From Citrus sinensis (Eukaryota > Streptophyta > Magnoliopsida > Sapindales > Rutaceae), in contig NC_068560.1 of NCBI RefSeq assembly GCF_022201045.2, positions 35,303,001 through 35,367,000 on the forward strand: DNA of 64,000 nt. Reading direction: 5' to 3'. Below, piece after piece: positions 1 through 21,537 of this stretch (the stretch's first letter is position 1; each line of letters starts with the position of its first letter). Made by a program: the position numbers and the translations under genes. The notes beneath the pieces were generated by a model. The model made no database searches. It was not told the DNA's origin and saw only the letters and a program-made list of their open reading frames with translations.

Positions 1-31
1 CACTAGTGCTGAAGCACATAACTGTCTCCAA

Positions 32-9071
<9,040 letters not shown>

Positions 9072-10355
9072 TGCACTTCTGTTTGTTTGATTTGATTCTA
9101 TTTTATCGAAACCAGAACTTCTCGCTCTACTTCACGGATTTGAAAGCCTTTTATATGGTTCGGTTTTAAACATCAATAATGTATAAAATAATAGATAAAT
9201 TGTCATTTAAGTAAAGTAGAAGGGGATAGGTGAAATGAAGTAAAAGACAAATTCTTGCTTTCATTTACGATCCTTCCCAGCTGCTCTATCCTATTTATTG
9301 TGCGTAGTGCAATTTAGTGTTGCCACGATACTGTACAAGTGTCACAATGAGGCTTTAAATAAATCATAGAGTTCGGAAAATGAATCATTATAATGTACAT
9401 ATACATATAACAAGCAGTAAATAAATAAGGAATGGATGACACTACCCTTTGATTTTTGTTTTTGTTTATAAAATATTAAAAGATAAAATTAATATAGTTG
9501 GAGTTAATGAACCTGCTATTTTTTAACTCATTTTTTTAAATATATTAAAAAAAAATCTCTCTCCACTGTTACTGTGTGTAAGCTAAGCTCTCCTATTCTA
9601 TTTATTTTAGCTGCTTTAAAAACAACATTCAACCCAAATTATTGTTTTAATTAGATAATTTATTGCTGGTAAAGTCATCTTGTAGAAATCTAAAGACATC
9701 TTCTTGATAGTTATCATTATGGAGTAATTTAGATATTTGAATGAATGTAGAGGTTGTTGAAATAGAAACTGTTATAACCTATCCAGAATGAAGAAGAAGG
9801 AAACCCGACACTAGAAGCAAGTTCTTAACTATTTCTTTTTCATTCAAATTTTCAATTTAGAAAGAAAAACTAACACCCTAATTTCTATAAATTTTGATAA
9901 AATTAACTAACTGATTCTATTTTCCCTTTCTCCCATGTGTCTTCGGTGTCTCAAAACTCCTAGCCCTAGGAGACAAGTGATTAGTTCTCTGAATTTGCGG
10001 GAGCACATCCACAATGGGAAAGCAGATAAAAATATACACAGCACAGGTTGTGTGATCCAGTCGCTGGCTGTGATAATTCTCCTCTAGTGCCATCCGATTT
10101 TGGGACGTAAATGATAAAACACTCGAGCCATGTCTTCAAATTGAACTTTTACACTAAATGATAATATTGCAAGGTTACAAGCTTACAGACGTACAGAGAA
10201 AGTCTTCCCTTAGACTTTTCATGAATCGGCAACACCAAGAGAGCCTCTACTTGGTATAACAGACACTAAACCAACTGATTACTTGTAAGGAAATCCGGAG
10301 AAAGTCAATTGGCTATATGAACAGGTGAAGATGACAGATGGAATGAACATATCAG
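9072..10355. other. Intergenic: SEC6 upstream region and RanBPM 3' flank
   Basis: About 1.3 kb of AT-rich sequence with no supported reading frame. The right part, from about 10130, should hold the 3' UTR of the RanBPM gene, and the left part the SEC6 promoter. I see no transposon ends or RNA genes here. Confidence 0.6.
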
Positions 10356-13300
10356 CTAGCACTTAGCCTTCTTACCACTATTTAACACCCTGTGCAGATG
10401 AAAAGCTTCACCTTGATCCCCATTCATGGACCTTCTCTCCAAGCAGCAAGCAGTCAGCTGTCTAAGTAACCTCTCAAGACATGAATGCAAGCATCCATGC
10501 AAATCTTTAACATTGGGATTTGTCGACAAGATCATCGCATTCACTGTGTCGGCCACAATCTCGCGTTGTGAATCTTCAAGAAGATATCCCACAGAGGACT
10601 CCTGGGGTTTTTCATATGCCAGCAAAGCAACACAGTCCTATAGAGTTTATTAAAGCAAATTAGCTTTCATATTAACAACAGACAGAAGGATCTAGTAATA
10701 ATTTTTCAAAGCCCAAAGATGCATGAGGTATAAAAAGACTAATTCAGGTGGTTTATGCATTCATTTTCATTCAACATGCATCAGCTAAATAGTTCCCTAA
10801 TCTCATTAAGAGTCTTTTTTTTTTTCTTTTCATTTTTTTCCTTTTTTAATTCTCCTGTATCTAGCTTGGCTTTAGATGATAAAATATAAAGCAAGCATTC
10901 TTCAAAGATTGATAAATGGCCAAAATCCACAATAATATATATGCAGTGTCCTGAGAACCAACAATTCTCTCCCTCCTCTCTCTCAAACACATGCAAAGTT
11001 GTCAACTTTTGAAGAGGAAAGAGCTTTTGTGTGAAAGCTAAGTTCAATTAAGCAAAGCAACATTCATTTTTCTGTTAAAGCAAACAATTTATGCTTGCAA
11101 AAGCAATTAATTTGATCATATAAGATATAACAAAAAATTGGAAAAGTATAGTTTTGCAGTTGAAACTTTGGGTCATATTAGGATCACTAATAACATGCCT
11201 TGACAGGATAAATTTCTCTTGCTAATGGTTCTTTTGGTATATGACCATCAAACATCAATATGCACATGGAAAAGTTGCAGCATTTTATAGCGGAAACAAA
11301 TGTTTCATTAAGCAAAGAATTGTGTAGTTGCTGAAAAAAGAATTCTCAGTACCTGAACCAACTCCTCAAATCCAGCCAACCCAAAATATTTTGCTAATTC
11401 CATCCTGCCATACTTCACTGCCTCCTCCAGTGCTCCAACCTACATATCAGATGAAGTGTTAAGGGTATGCATGTATTAAATTTTGTTAAGCTTTATAACG
11501 TTGAACTAAGGCCTCTCCTTGTCCCACCACCACACCCCTATACCACTTGAGCTTCAGGCCAGAAGCCTCCATTGACCTTAATTTGTCATAACCATGTAAT
11601 ATTACCAAAAATTGAGGACTTTCTATTCAAAACTAAAGTAAAGGGGATGTAGAAAAAGCACAAAGACATAGCTGTGGAGAGGGGTGTACTAACACCATCA
11701 TATGTCGTGATAACCATTCCATATCCAGTTTCTGGATATGATAAGGCCCACTTTAATGAAAAATGGTACACCTTTCTCTATACTGAATGAGAAAAAAAAC
11801 ACTATGCTGTTCTCTCTTTTTTCTTTTTTTTTTACCACTAAAAAAAATGGACCAGTATTAATGATAATAGAATTCATAGCGAAAAGCTTGACAGAAAATC
11901 CTGGAACAACCAAAAAGCCAGCAAAAGAGATCTATACGTGTAACAAGTAGTAGACATCAAGATGTGCTTTCCATTATTCCTTCAAAATGATAATATTTAA
12001 AAAAAAAATTAAGTTAAACTAAAAAAGCTTCTGATGTGAAACTACATGGTTGATTTTCTGCTACATGAAGCTAATAGTTAGTAATTATGACCAAGTGGTT
12101 TTCTAGCAAATTTCTTTGACTGGCCATTCAAGTTCGAATCCTAGGGGAGGTAGGGAGCTAAATAGATCAATTTGGGCTTTTGCGCCTCCCCCCACCCTTA
12201 AAAAACATCCCCCCAAAAGGGGAAAAAAACAACTGTCTTTTTAAAAAATAATAATAATGATGGAACAAGGACATACCCGAACCAACTCAATGAACTTTTG
12301 GCAGTGAAGCAAAAAGCAAGTAGATGATTTATCATCCTGCAGAAAACAAAACTTACTGTCACGAAGAGAATAAAGGACATGCTGTCATAATTCTCCTGAA
12401 CACAAGCAAAAACTTATGGCAGATGATTCAGTATCCACCGAAGCATAAATTTTTGACAAGAACTCCAGTGCAATAGCTATAAAACATAGAATAAGATTAC
12501 ATAATTCATAATCATGGTCTCAAAGATTTCATATGCCTATTTGCTGCAATAGAAAAGATAATCAATCCCGTGCAGCACTGCATCAAATCTACATAAATTT
12601 AACAAATGCATTGTAAGTTCTCATTATGCCATTCAACTGTGCTAGCACGAATATGTAACCTATAAAGTAGCTTACCATAAGGATGGTAATGACCATGATT
12701 CTAGGACATAAATCCGACCTGATATGTCCAAACATACATCTGCATTACGTCAAGAAGCAAATGTAGCATGCCACAGCACTCAACTACACATACAGACATA
12801 GAAATGTGCATGGAATATTATATATCATGAAGATCATGATTTGAAAATCCAAATCGCATCCCTGGACCCATTAAAAAACACTGATAGCTACATACTAATG
12901 ACAAAACAAGAAGAGTACAATAAAATCCAAAATAGCCATAACAGTGGAAGGGAAAGAATTAAAGGAAGATAGACGTTAAAGGAAGTCCTATAAATGCATA
13001 TCCAAACAATAGTATGTTCATAACAGCAAAAACTCTTAAGCCACCCCACCTGAACAATCCAGGGATGCCAGTTTCGAAGTTTATCAAATGCAGCATCAAT
13101 CTCACCATTCCTGATTAGCTTCATTGACAGAGAGAATGAGTTAGTCAAGAAAAAGTCCATCAATCTCACCATTACTGATCACACCAATTGTAAAACAAAA
13201 CCATACCTGTCTAAGAGTCTTTCGCTGATTTAAAGCATACACATTGTCTTGCTCATTGAAGCCATTTTCTTGGGCAACAAAGACAGGAGGAACAGTAGTT

Positions 13301-16300
13301 TTACCAGCCAAATCAAATGAATTGAGTGTATCTTCATATCCATAATGTTGTAAGTAGGAGCGAACAAGTCTGCTCAAAAAAATATAAATAAATTTGCAAC
13401 TGAAAAATCCTAGTCCTAAATGTTAGAAAATACTAATAAATGATCAAAAGAAGAACATGATGACAGCATTGATAGCAGGCAAACCTTAGCACTGATATGT
13501 AGATAGAAAGAAGAAACAATATGACTGTAAGTGCTAAAACTAGATATCAGATTCAAAACAGATAAAACCCGGAGCTGAATTCCAAGCACATATTTTCATG
13601 CTGCCAGGAGACACAGAAAATTTTTAAAGGCCAATGAACATCAAGATTATGGTTTAATTCTAATATGGACCCAATCTGGATACTTTCTAGTAGCTTAACA
13701 AAGTATTATAGTCTTTGCTTCCATATTAGAAATCTCATGCCATCAGTTAACTACTACAAGTGTTTTCCTTAAATGTTTGGACTCAATGATGATTCTCTAT
13801 TTTATAGAATAATGTATTGAACTATAATAGTAAAGTCAAAACCGTCGGAAATGAAGGAACGCTCACTTTAATGGTCCATGATTATCATTAGTTTTTTTTT
13901 TTTTTTGTGTGTGGCTAAGAAACAAGAGATTGTCATTAGATATTAGTATCTCACTAGTCCTTCATGCATACTTTTCACAAAGTCTAAGTCATACTGTTTA
14001 AGAATCCTACTCCTAAACGAATAGCAAGAAAAGAACCCTATACAAAAACGGATGTAATTCTGTCAGTACCAACCTGAAAGAACACTAAAGAATTTTTAAA
14101 TCTTTGAAACTTTGTTTGAGAGAATGATTGTGTTCCTTCCAAGGTGTGCCTGCTTAGGAACCTCGGGTTATGATTCTTACAACCATATCATTCTTCCTGC
14201 TGTTATTAATTTATTTAATTGGTGTTCTGCTTTGGTTCCAGAAATTTGGCAGCTATCTATTAGTTTCAATTCCACCATACAATTAAGTTTTTTCTTATTT
14301 TCCCATGGCATCCAAAAAGAGTCTATTTACACTAACTCCATAAGCAGAAAGTATTTCTTCGAAGCACATTTAAACATGAACTCACCCATAACTGACATTA
14401 GGGGGTAGTGAAATCTTTTCAATTGTCATTTGTTGCTTCATCCTCTCTTGTGCTTCGTACTCCTAATCAAATGATAATAAGAGATGTTAAAAGAGACAAA
14501 ATGCTGACAAGCAAGCACTGGAATGTATACTTTTACGGATTATAAAAGCTTCAAAATTAGCAAAGTAGCGGAATTCGCTACTATTTAACTTAGGAAATAA
14601 TCCTTTTGACCGTTGAAGTTTCTTCCCTTACACATGAATACATACACACATATAGACACAAACAAAAGCATGAAAAGGCTGAAGGTTAGCAAATATAAAA
14701 TAAAATAGGCTGAATTAAGAAAAAATTGCAGGCTGTACTTAAAAAGACAAATAAGGGGCTCGCCTTAAGATCAAAAGCAAATTTTTTCTGGCCGAAGTTG
14801 ACAAGAACCCTACAAGGATTGACACAAAAATGCATTTAAAAATGAGGCCTATCAGACTGGACTTAAAATGGATAAAAAAGTGGCATTTGATGCAAATATT
14901 TAGAAAGGAAAGTATAACCTACTCCTCGTTTTGGCTGTGAACAGCAATGGTCGGAAACAAGGGACCCTTGATGTCCTTGTACACTGCTCCTACTAATGAA
15001 CCATTTTTACTGCAACATACAGGGTCATGATGACATCTTCAGAAGAAATGGATAACAACAGAGTATAATAATGTTGTAAATTCACTCAACATAAATATAT
15101 AGTCAAGCCCGTACAAAATAATGACATCTCCATAAGAAATAGATAACAAGAGTAAGATAATATTGACTACATAAATAAATAATCAAGTCACTTAAACGAA
15201 CGAAAGTACATAACAGCCTTACGTGAAAAAAAATTCCTGTGAAGCATAGTTAATACCACCACCAACAGTATCATTAGTTGTAAACGTAGGGCCAAAGGCC
15301 TCTCCCTTTCCTTGTCCACGATAAAGCAATCCATCATCCCCATGGTATCCACAACTGTTCGCTTCCCACCTGCGAAAGGAATATGGATAAGGAAAAGGGT
15401 GCAGGTAGACGGCAATATATCATAAGTAACAGAATTATTCAATAGCTATGAGCTTATATATAAGTTATACATTCTCCTAATTATGTAACATTTTGGACTC
15501 AAGCATGAACCAAGTATAGTTTGATAAATTAAGTCCTAACAACTGGAAGTCTATCTCAAATATAAAGCTTTCATCCATTCAGGATCTCAAGCCATCTGAA
15601 GCTAATCCTTTTATACTTCATAAGAATCAAATGATGCATGAAGATGAAAACAACATTCACCGGTGATCCTAAAAATTATAAAACATTCATTCGTGCCGTG
15701 GTTTCTGTTCTATTTAATTCCAAATAATTGCAGTATAGAATAAAGAATGCCAGTTGATAGATTCCCTTAACATTGCCATTCAACAATTAGCACTTAGTTT
15801 CAACCAAACATAGGCTCCTACTAATTAAGAGTATATGCATGCAACTGTTGTGCTTATACTTGGCAGTATAAATTTGGAATCCTAATGTTATACTCCATAG
15901 CTAGTGATTCCATTCCATGAAATCTAAATCCCAAACATCCCTGGAGCATTTCTTTGAACTGTTTATTCACCCTAATTCATTTCAATACTCCTTAGTTCAT
16001 TATCCCAACAAGTAAACACAATTCAATTAATAGTATAAGGAATAATTACAATAATTACTAATAAAAATAGTTACCCTGGTTGCCTCCGCATCTTGAAAGA
16101 CTCACTGGTAAATCCAATGGCAATCTGGCCCTTGGCACCAGCGTCCTCCACGTAAATCTCAAAGTAATAAACAAGCCGCTTAACAGGAGCCGGCTTGTTA
16201 GCTTGGACGACGCCGACATCATGGCCGTGCAGATTGACGCTAGTGTACTTGACCGACAACTTATCCGGCGAAACCACCAGGAACCCTCCAGAGCTGTTGA

Positions 16301-16448
16301 TCGTGTTCAGCTCCGTCGGCACCTCTTCTTCCTCAAAATCCTCCTCCTCCCGCTTTCCGCCCATCGAGCTCGAAGAAGCCCGGGCCAGCGCGAGGAAGTG
16401 CAAGCCGAGATCTTCATTTTTAATGTTGTTAGTGTTGTTTGTGCTCAT
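10356..16448 (-). CDS. RanBPM-like SPRY/LisH/CTLH protein, 10 exons
   Basis: Exons: 16448-16075, 15369-15223, 15009-14923, 14809-14764, 14462-14386, 13369-13207, 13118-13050, 12336-12277, 11439-11353, 10637-10356. The product has 463 residues. An acidic serine-rich head (about 20-50) is followed by a SPRY domain (about 60-210, with GDDGLLYRGQGKGEAFGPTF), then LisH (from about 245, LVRSYLQHYGYEDTLNSFDLA), CTLH (RNGEIDAAF) and the CRA region to the end (LEDSQREIVADTVNA). This domain order defines RanBPM, the scaffold of the CTLH ubiquitin-ligase (GID-like) complex; the plant protein is reported in a large cytosolic/nuclear complex. The intron after exon 4 uses a GC donor (AAG|GCGAGC): joining there restores the conserved FDLK-EYEAQER junction with correct phase, and no GT nearby does so. 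Intron 6 holds a partial copy of exon 7 (see findings). Confidence 0.93.
12075..12245 (+). mobile_element. Probable tRNA-derived SINE in a RanBPM intron
   Basis: TGACCAAGTGG near 12089 fits the polymerase III A box and AGTTCGAATCC near 12130 fits the B box, at a spacing expected for a tRNA-derived SINE head. A C-rich stretch and A-rich tail follow. It lies in the intron between exons 8 and 9, antisense to the gene. No clean target-site duplication was recognised, so the ends are approximate. The lack of a full cloverleaf argues against a true tRNA gene. Confidence 0.5.
13138..13190 (-). repeat. Partial duplicate of RanBPM exon 7 in the preceding intron
   Basis: On the minus strand, about 26 bases near 13155-13182 (reading VISNGEIDG) match the start of exon 7 at 13118 (LIRNGEIDA) with about two mismatches, at a distance of roughly 60 bp. 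The copy is preceded by an AG but has no following coding continuation or donor, so it looks like a small tandem duplication rather than an exon. Confidence 0.7.
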
Positions 16449-17805
16449 TGTTTGGAATTGGCATAAAGTGAAACCCTACACTTGTTTCAAAGAATCATAC
16501 ATGAGCAGGAGAGTTCGGAGTTCGTAACTTGCGAAATTGGGAACCTCAGCCTCAGGTGGGTAGCACTTAGCAAAAATGACGGGGGGTTTGGTTACTTGTC
16601 AGAGCAATCTGTTGCGTACTACGTAGTATTAGCTAGCGTATAGCCGTATACTATACACCACACGCCTGCCTTTAAAGTCCACCATTGTCAAAACATCCGG
16701 GCAAGGGCCAGTCGAATGAATTAATGCTAAGTGCCAATTTGTAGGCCTCTATTACAAAGCCCGGACCAGATTGACAATGCTTTCTGCAGTTAGCCCATAC
16801 AGCCCACTCTTTAGTTGATTTTCCTTTTATCTTAAAACATTTTGCTTAATTTCTTTTTCCTTTTTTTTTCATTTTCTTCTTTTGTTTATGTTTTGGTCAT
16901 TGGAACCACAAACAATAAAAACAATTCAATATGCTCCACTCTAATTACAATTGCAAATATAAATCATTAGTAAGTAGTAACTCTTATTTTGACATATCTT
17001 AATTGGCAAGTCTTGACATGCGGCGATCGTCAAGTTTATAGACCTTAGACAGGTCCAATCTAATTTACATTAATTAGAGCTAGATTTAATCTTATACGTA
17101 AAAGAGCAAAACACGGTATGAACTTGATGACAAATCCTATTTGACTTCTAAAGTACTTGAATGAACAAAACTTCTAAAGTATTTCTTCTAAATACAAGAA
17201 ATGTTTAGTCATCCATGAATATTGTATTTTATTTTATTTTTTGAGTAAATTGATGTGCACATCTGATATTTTTCATTAATGTTTTAATTTGTTACAAAAT
17301 TGTTTTCTTTCGCTATGATCTTATATCAAGTTTATAGTATTATTAAAGGAGGCTAAAATATCATTTGGGTTTTGACCATCTCCTTATCTTAAAAGTGGGG
17401 GGAAAAAAGTTTGCTTTGCACCAAAAACTAATGTTCAAAAATTTTCATATTGTTCTCGCACAAGGTTGATTATCGTAGCACATTTTGAGTATTAAAAAGG
17501 CTTTATGTAGTATTTATATTTCTTGTATTTGAGTAAATGGAGGCCTCTTCAAGATTGTCTCTTCTCGCAAATAATCATTCGATTGTGTGTCCATGCAATT
17601 TTATTATAGACAAGAAAGATCGATCTTTGCTCCAATGAAACTAATATGTTTCTTTTTGGAATTTTTAAAAAATAAGAACAATCGACAAAATAATTCTGAA
17701 CACATCAAATGTGCTCCATTATGAGATTAGCCAGCCTAATGGACCAATGACTCAAAAATTAAAAAGGGAAAGGAAATAAAATCTTCTGCTACTATGCATC
17801 AATCA
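16449..17805. other. Intergenic: RanBPM promoter and V-ATPase G 3' flank
   Basis: The RanBPM upstream region includes two AGCCCA motifs near 16793 and 16803, which resemble site II elements of plant housekeeping promoters. The rest (about 16850-17800) is AT-rich with no supported gene; a C-poor 3' UTR of the V-ATPase gene is expected just below 17806. Confidence 0.55.
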
Positions 17806-18384
17806 TCAAATTTTGATGGTAGTAATATACTTAATGAGCAAATCTGTCACTTCTTTTGAAACTTTTAAAGCCGTATCTTTTAACTGCTTAATTTTGATTT
17901 CTGCTTCTTCCTCGAGTCTTTTTACAGTTGATTCAGAACTTCCACTTGTCTGCAAAATATAAAATCCCATGTGAGTGTAAAAAACAAAAAAAAGTTTAAA
18001 TGGCAGTGGGACAATCCAATAATAAAAAAGTTTTGAAGATAATGAATCATTCATAATCTACCTCAGATATTCTCTTTTGATACTCGGTTTCTAAGTGAGA
18101 CTTATAAAGTGTTACCTCCTTCTCGGCTTCATCTTTAGCTTGCTTTAACCTTGACATTTTCACTATACTTATACACACACGTACATAAAAGGTGAAATTA
18201 ATTATCATAAAGTGAATCTATTCATGAAAACATATGAATAATTAAGGTCGTTGTGGTTGGCGGAAAAAAAAGAAAAGAAAAGAAAGAAATTCATACGGTT
18301 TCTCGCACTGGAAACAATGTGCTGGGCCTCTTGTTCAGCGTTTAGCAGCATCTGAATGCCTCCCTGACCTCTGAATGAATCCAT
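17806..18384 (-). CDS. VHA-G: V-type proton ATPase subunit G, 3 coding exons
   Basis: Exons 18384-18297, 18162-18062 and 17949-17806 join to 110 residues, the usual size of plant subunit G. The protein begins [20 protein letters not shown], the conserved V-ATPase G N-terminus, and continues as a long charged helix ([14 protein letters not shown], then [16 protein letters not shown]). Subunit G pairs with subunit E to form the peripheral stalks that hold the V1 ATPase head against the membrane sector of the vacuolar and trans-Golgi proton pump. A spliced 5' UTR is likely: a donor at 18585 and an acceptor at 18390 bracket an intron ending five bases before the ATG. The gene is head to head with the MIC10-like gene. 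Confidence 0.93.
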
Positions 18385-18544
18385 TACAACTACGTACACA
18401 AATGAATGCGCATGCAATACAGCATTAGTGGATTACAATCTCTATCATGCATAATGATCTACAACTCGTGTCCATAACTTGAATTAAAAAAATAAAAAGA
18501 TAATTATAGAAAAATTGCATTGATGATTAATGAACGTATAAAAA

Positions 18545-18580
18545 GAATAATAATAATAAGAAGAAGAAGAAGAAGAAGAT
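18545..18580. repeat. (AAT)n(AAG)n microsatellite
   Basis: A compound trinucleotide run sits just inside the predicted 5' UTR intron of the V-ATPase G gene, next to its donor site on the transcribed strand. Confidence 0.85.
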
Positions 18581-18804
18581 GATACCTGGATGAAATTGAT
18601 AATCTTCTATAGAAATACCAAATACCAGGGACACAGTTAATGAAGATTGGAAATTGAAGAACGGGAGAAACTAAAGAAATTAATAATCCATCTCCACGGT
18701 ATGCGGGATTAGTTTTTTGGGTTAGTTACATGCATGTGCTTAATTTTCGTTCAAAAATGTGTAAGTACTCGGCAACAGCAACCCCTCAAAATTAATAATT
18801 ATAG

Positions 18805-18886
18805 ACGATGGGCCTAAACCCTACTCAGTAAATGGGCTTGGTGAGTCTTCTTAGCCCAAACGCCATCGATGGATCGAAAAGCCCAA
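18805..18886. promoter_or_regulatory. Shared promoter: telo-box and site II elements
   Basis: Between the V-ATPase G and MIC10-like genes lie TGGGCC (18809), a telo-box AAACCCTA (18816-18823), TGGGCT (18833) and two AGCCCA motifs (18853, 18880). Site II plus telo-box pairs are established in promoters of plant genes for mitochondrial and ribosomal proteins and are tied to growth and TCP factors. Here they could drive both divergent genes. Confidence 0.6.
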
Positions 18887-19026
18887 CACTCATTTTCCCC
18901 GTCGATAGGAGGAGGACCGAACGCGAAGACAATACAGCAGAAGGAAACGAAGGGAACAAGAGAACAAAAGAAAACCTACACTCGAGAACGGAAAAAGAGA
19001 TCGAAGGAATCTGCGAAATTAATAGA

Positions 19027-21537
19027 ATGGTGGAGGACAATTCGAAACAAATTGTGCCGCCGAAATACGACTTGAACGCGAAATGGGACGCGTGCATTGA
19101 TCTGACGGTCCGTAGATTCGTCTACTCTTCGCTCGGTGGAGCCTTTGCCGGTCTCCTTTTCTTCAGTCAGTCTCTGCTTATCCTTTTTCTTTTATTATTT
19201 TTCTGGAAGATTTGATTGATACGCTCTTGCTTTGCTTAGATTTGTTAGATATCGACGTGCAGTATTTGCTTTTCATATATGAAATGTCTTGCTTTTAAAA
19301 TTTGACTGTCAATTATGGGAATAATGTGCGGCTTGCTTGAATGAACTTATGTTGAACTACTCAAATTTTGGTTTAAATTTGTTTCCTTTTGCTGATAATG
19401 AAATGTCTTCATGAGCCGCTGCTGTTATATTTCTTTTTGCACGTGTTGCTTCTGTATCTGTCCCCATACTCTCTCTCTTTCAGTTTGTGACTTCCTCCCT
19501 TAACCTAAAGAATAACCGTTCCTCTGTTCTTCTTGCTCCTAGAAAAAAGAAATAAGCTTGTTTTGTGATTAGAATAGTGTGTATATTAGTCTGTTTCCTC
19601 TAGGTAAATATCTGCTCTGCTTCTTCCTGCATTTGCAAGTAACATACATCCCCATTATTCTGGCTTTTGTTGAAATCATGACACAGAAGGGAAGAATATC
19701 AAATTAGTGGCTCATGTGATATTTGGGAAAGTTTCTTTGCATGTTCGTTTACTGATCACTTTGGCTCTGGCATTTTGGAAACTGGTGTGGTAGTTTGTTG
19801 GTTTTTAAGTTGACGTTTATAACCTTCCCAAATTAACAATCTTAAATTTAAACCAGGGAGTCCGGTGACTCGCTGGGCATCTGTAGCTTTTGGTGCTGGA
19901 TTGGGCATTGGATCTGCATACACAGACTGCTCTCATTTTTTTGATGGCTCTCCTTCTAAGTTGGCTTCTCCTAAGATTTCATCAGATACTCCAGCTCCTC
20001 AGGTAGGTCTTGTAATTGCGTGTATCAAAGAGAGGCAGGGAATTATGCACTTGTTTTCTATGTAGATGTTTTCATCATCTATATGTTTGCCTTCATGCTC
20101 TCTCTCTCTGTCTCTCTCTCACAAACATCATGCTTTCACCATCATAGATTTATCTATTTATTATCTAGCGGTGCTAGTCTTTTGTGTGTAAAATGGCAGT
20201 GAGATTTCTAGTCGAATATGTTTTCAGTAATGCTAATACCAATGTCTGGACAAGTATCCTGTGGAGGTAGTATCTCAAGGGCTGTTAACATTTGCTGGGC
20301 AGCAGGGGATTTTTACATCACATGGACTTTGAACATGTCTAATATATTACTTAATCTAATCACATTTACAGATATAATTTTTATTAGTAAGAATATAAGA
20401 TCATTGATAGGCAAATGAATTGGAAAGAGGTCAAATAAGTAAGTAACTCAGTTATAAGAGTAACTCTCAAGTTACTAAAGTTTAGAAGTGCTCGCAGATT
20501 AGTGTCAAACTTCTTTTCCCAGGGGTCACATCATAAACTCATTGTGTTTTTGGGAAGAAAACATTTTAGTCTTCCTTCATTCTTATTATGTGGTTGGTTC
20601 ACAATCTTATAAGCATATCATGAATGTCTTGCTTCTTGCAAGCAAACGAGAAGGGACAATTGAAATTAAGATCGCCAATTGATATATTTTCTCTCCCACT
20701 CTACACGATTTATAGATTCGTGTGAGTTGTTCAAGAATGTTGTACTTGAGTTGCATGTCCCGGTGTTGTAGTTTGTTTAATAACCGCACTGACTTATTAC
20801 AGGGGTAACCATATTGGCTTATTACAGGGGTAGAACCTTTGTGCAATTACTAAATTTGTTCACTGGAATCAGATCAAATAATGTAGAATAGAAATGTGGG
20901 TGGTAGTTGGAAGCAAGAGAATGGCATGTCTAATGATGTTGTTGTTGAGAATTGAGTTTGACCTGTATCAGGTTTATTCTCTTAGTGACAGTCGTCAATT
21001 GGATGGTGGGATGGGGTACTAAAATTTTTTGAAAGTTGTGAAATTTACCATTCAATTGATGAATGCAACATCACTTCGTATCTAAAATTTGGGGTTTTTT
21101 GTATTACTTTTATTTTTTAGTTTATCTCCCGCAGACTGAGGCTTATTCTCTTTTGGATATGAGATAACATTGGAATGGTGAATCGGACTTAGTGAAAAAA
21201 GCAGAAGTCAAATTACTATTTTTGAATCCAAGCAATTGAATTATGAAGTTCTATTATCTAGTTGATAACTCAAAAGTTTTTTGGAGACCCTTTAGTTATT
21301 TATTGTCAATTCTGAGTTTTGTACTGTATATTATTTCTGCTGTCTTTGGGATGATTTGTGTCCAAGCTCACAGAATTCATTGTATGATAGCTATGCAGTG
21401 GTCTGTTATTTACTGAATTGTGGGTGTTTTTTAATTATTTGAAGTAGTTATTGTTTTGTAACGTGAAGTTCATCATCAAATTTTGTTACTAAAGTTTATT
21501 AGTTCTTACTTTTTTTTTGCAGGATGGACATGAATGA
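19027..21537 (+). CDS. MIC10: MICOS subunit MIC10-like protein (DUF543), 3 exons
   Basis: Exons 19027-19165, 19857-20002 and 21523-21537 give 99 residues; the last exon encodes only DGHE and stop. Two short membrane segments carry glycine motifs: GGAFAG (about 37-42) and FGAGLGIGSAY (about 58-68), the GxGxGxG helix that is the hallmark of MIC10. MIC10 oligomerises through these glycines to bend the inner mitochondrial membrane at cristae junctions. The start chosen gives MVEDNSKQ, matching plant homologues, although the frame stays open upstream to 18832. The first junction splits an arginine codon (A|GG), restoring FFRSPVTRW. The promoter is shared with the V-ATPase G gene and carries site II motifs typical of mitochondrial genes. 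Confidence 0.88.

Noticed and set aside
18832-19026. In-frame upstream extension of the MIC10-like gene
   Set aside because: The added sequence is charged, overlaps the promoter motifs and is absent from homologues as I know them. The start MVEDNSKQ fits the family.
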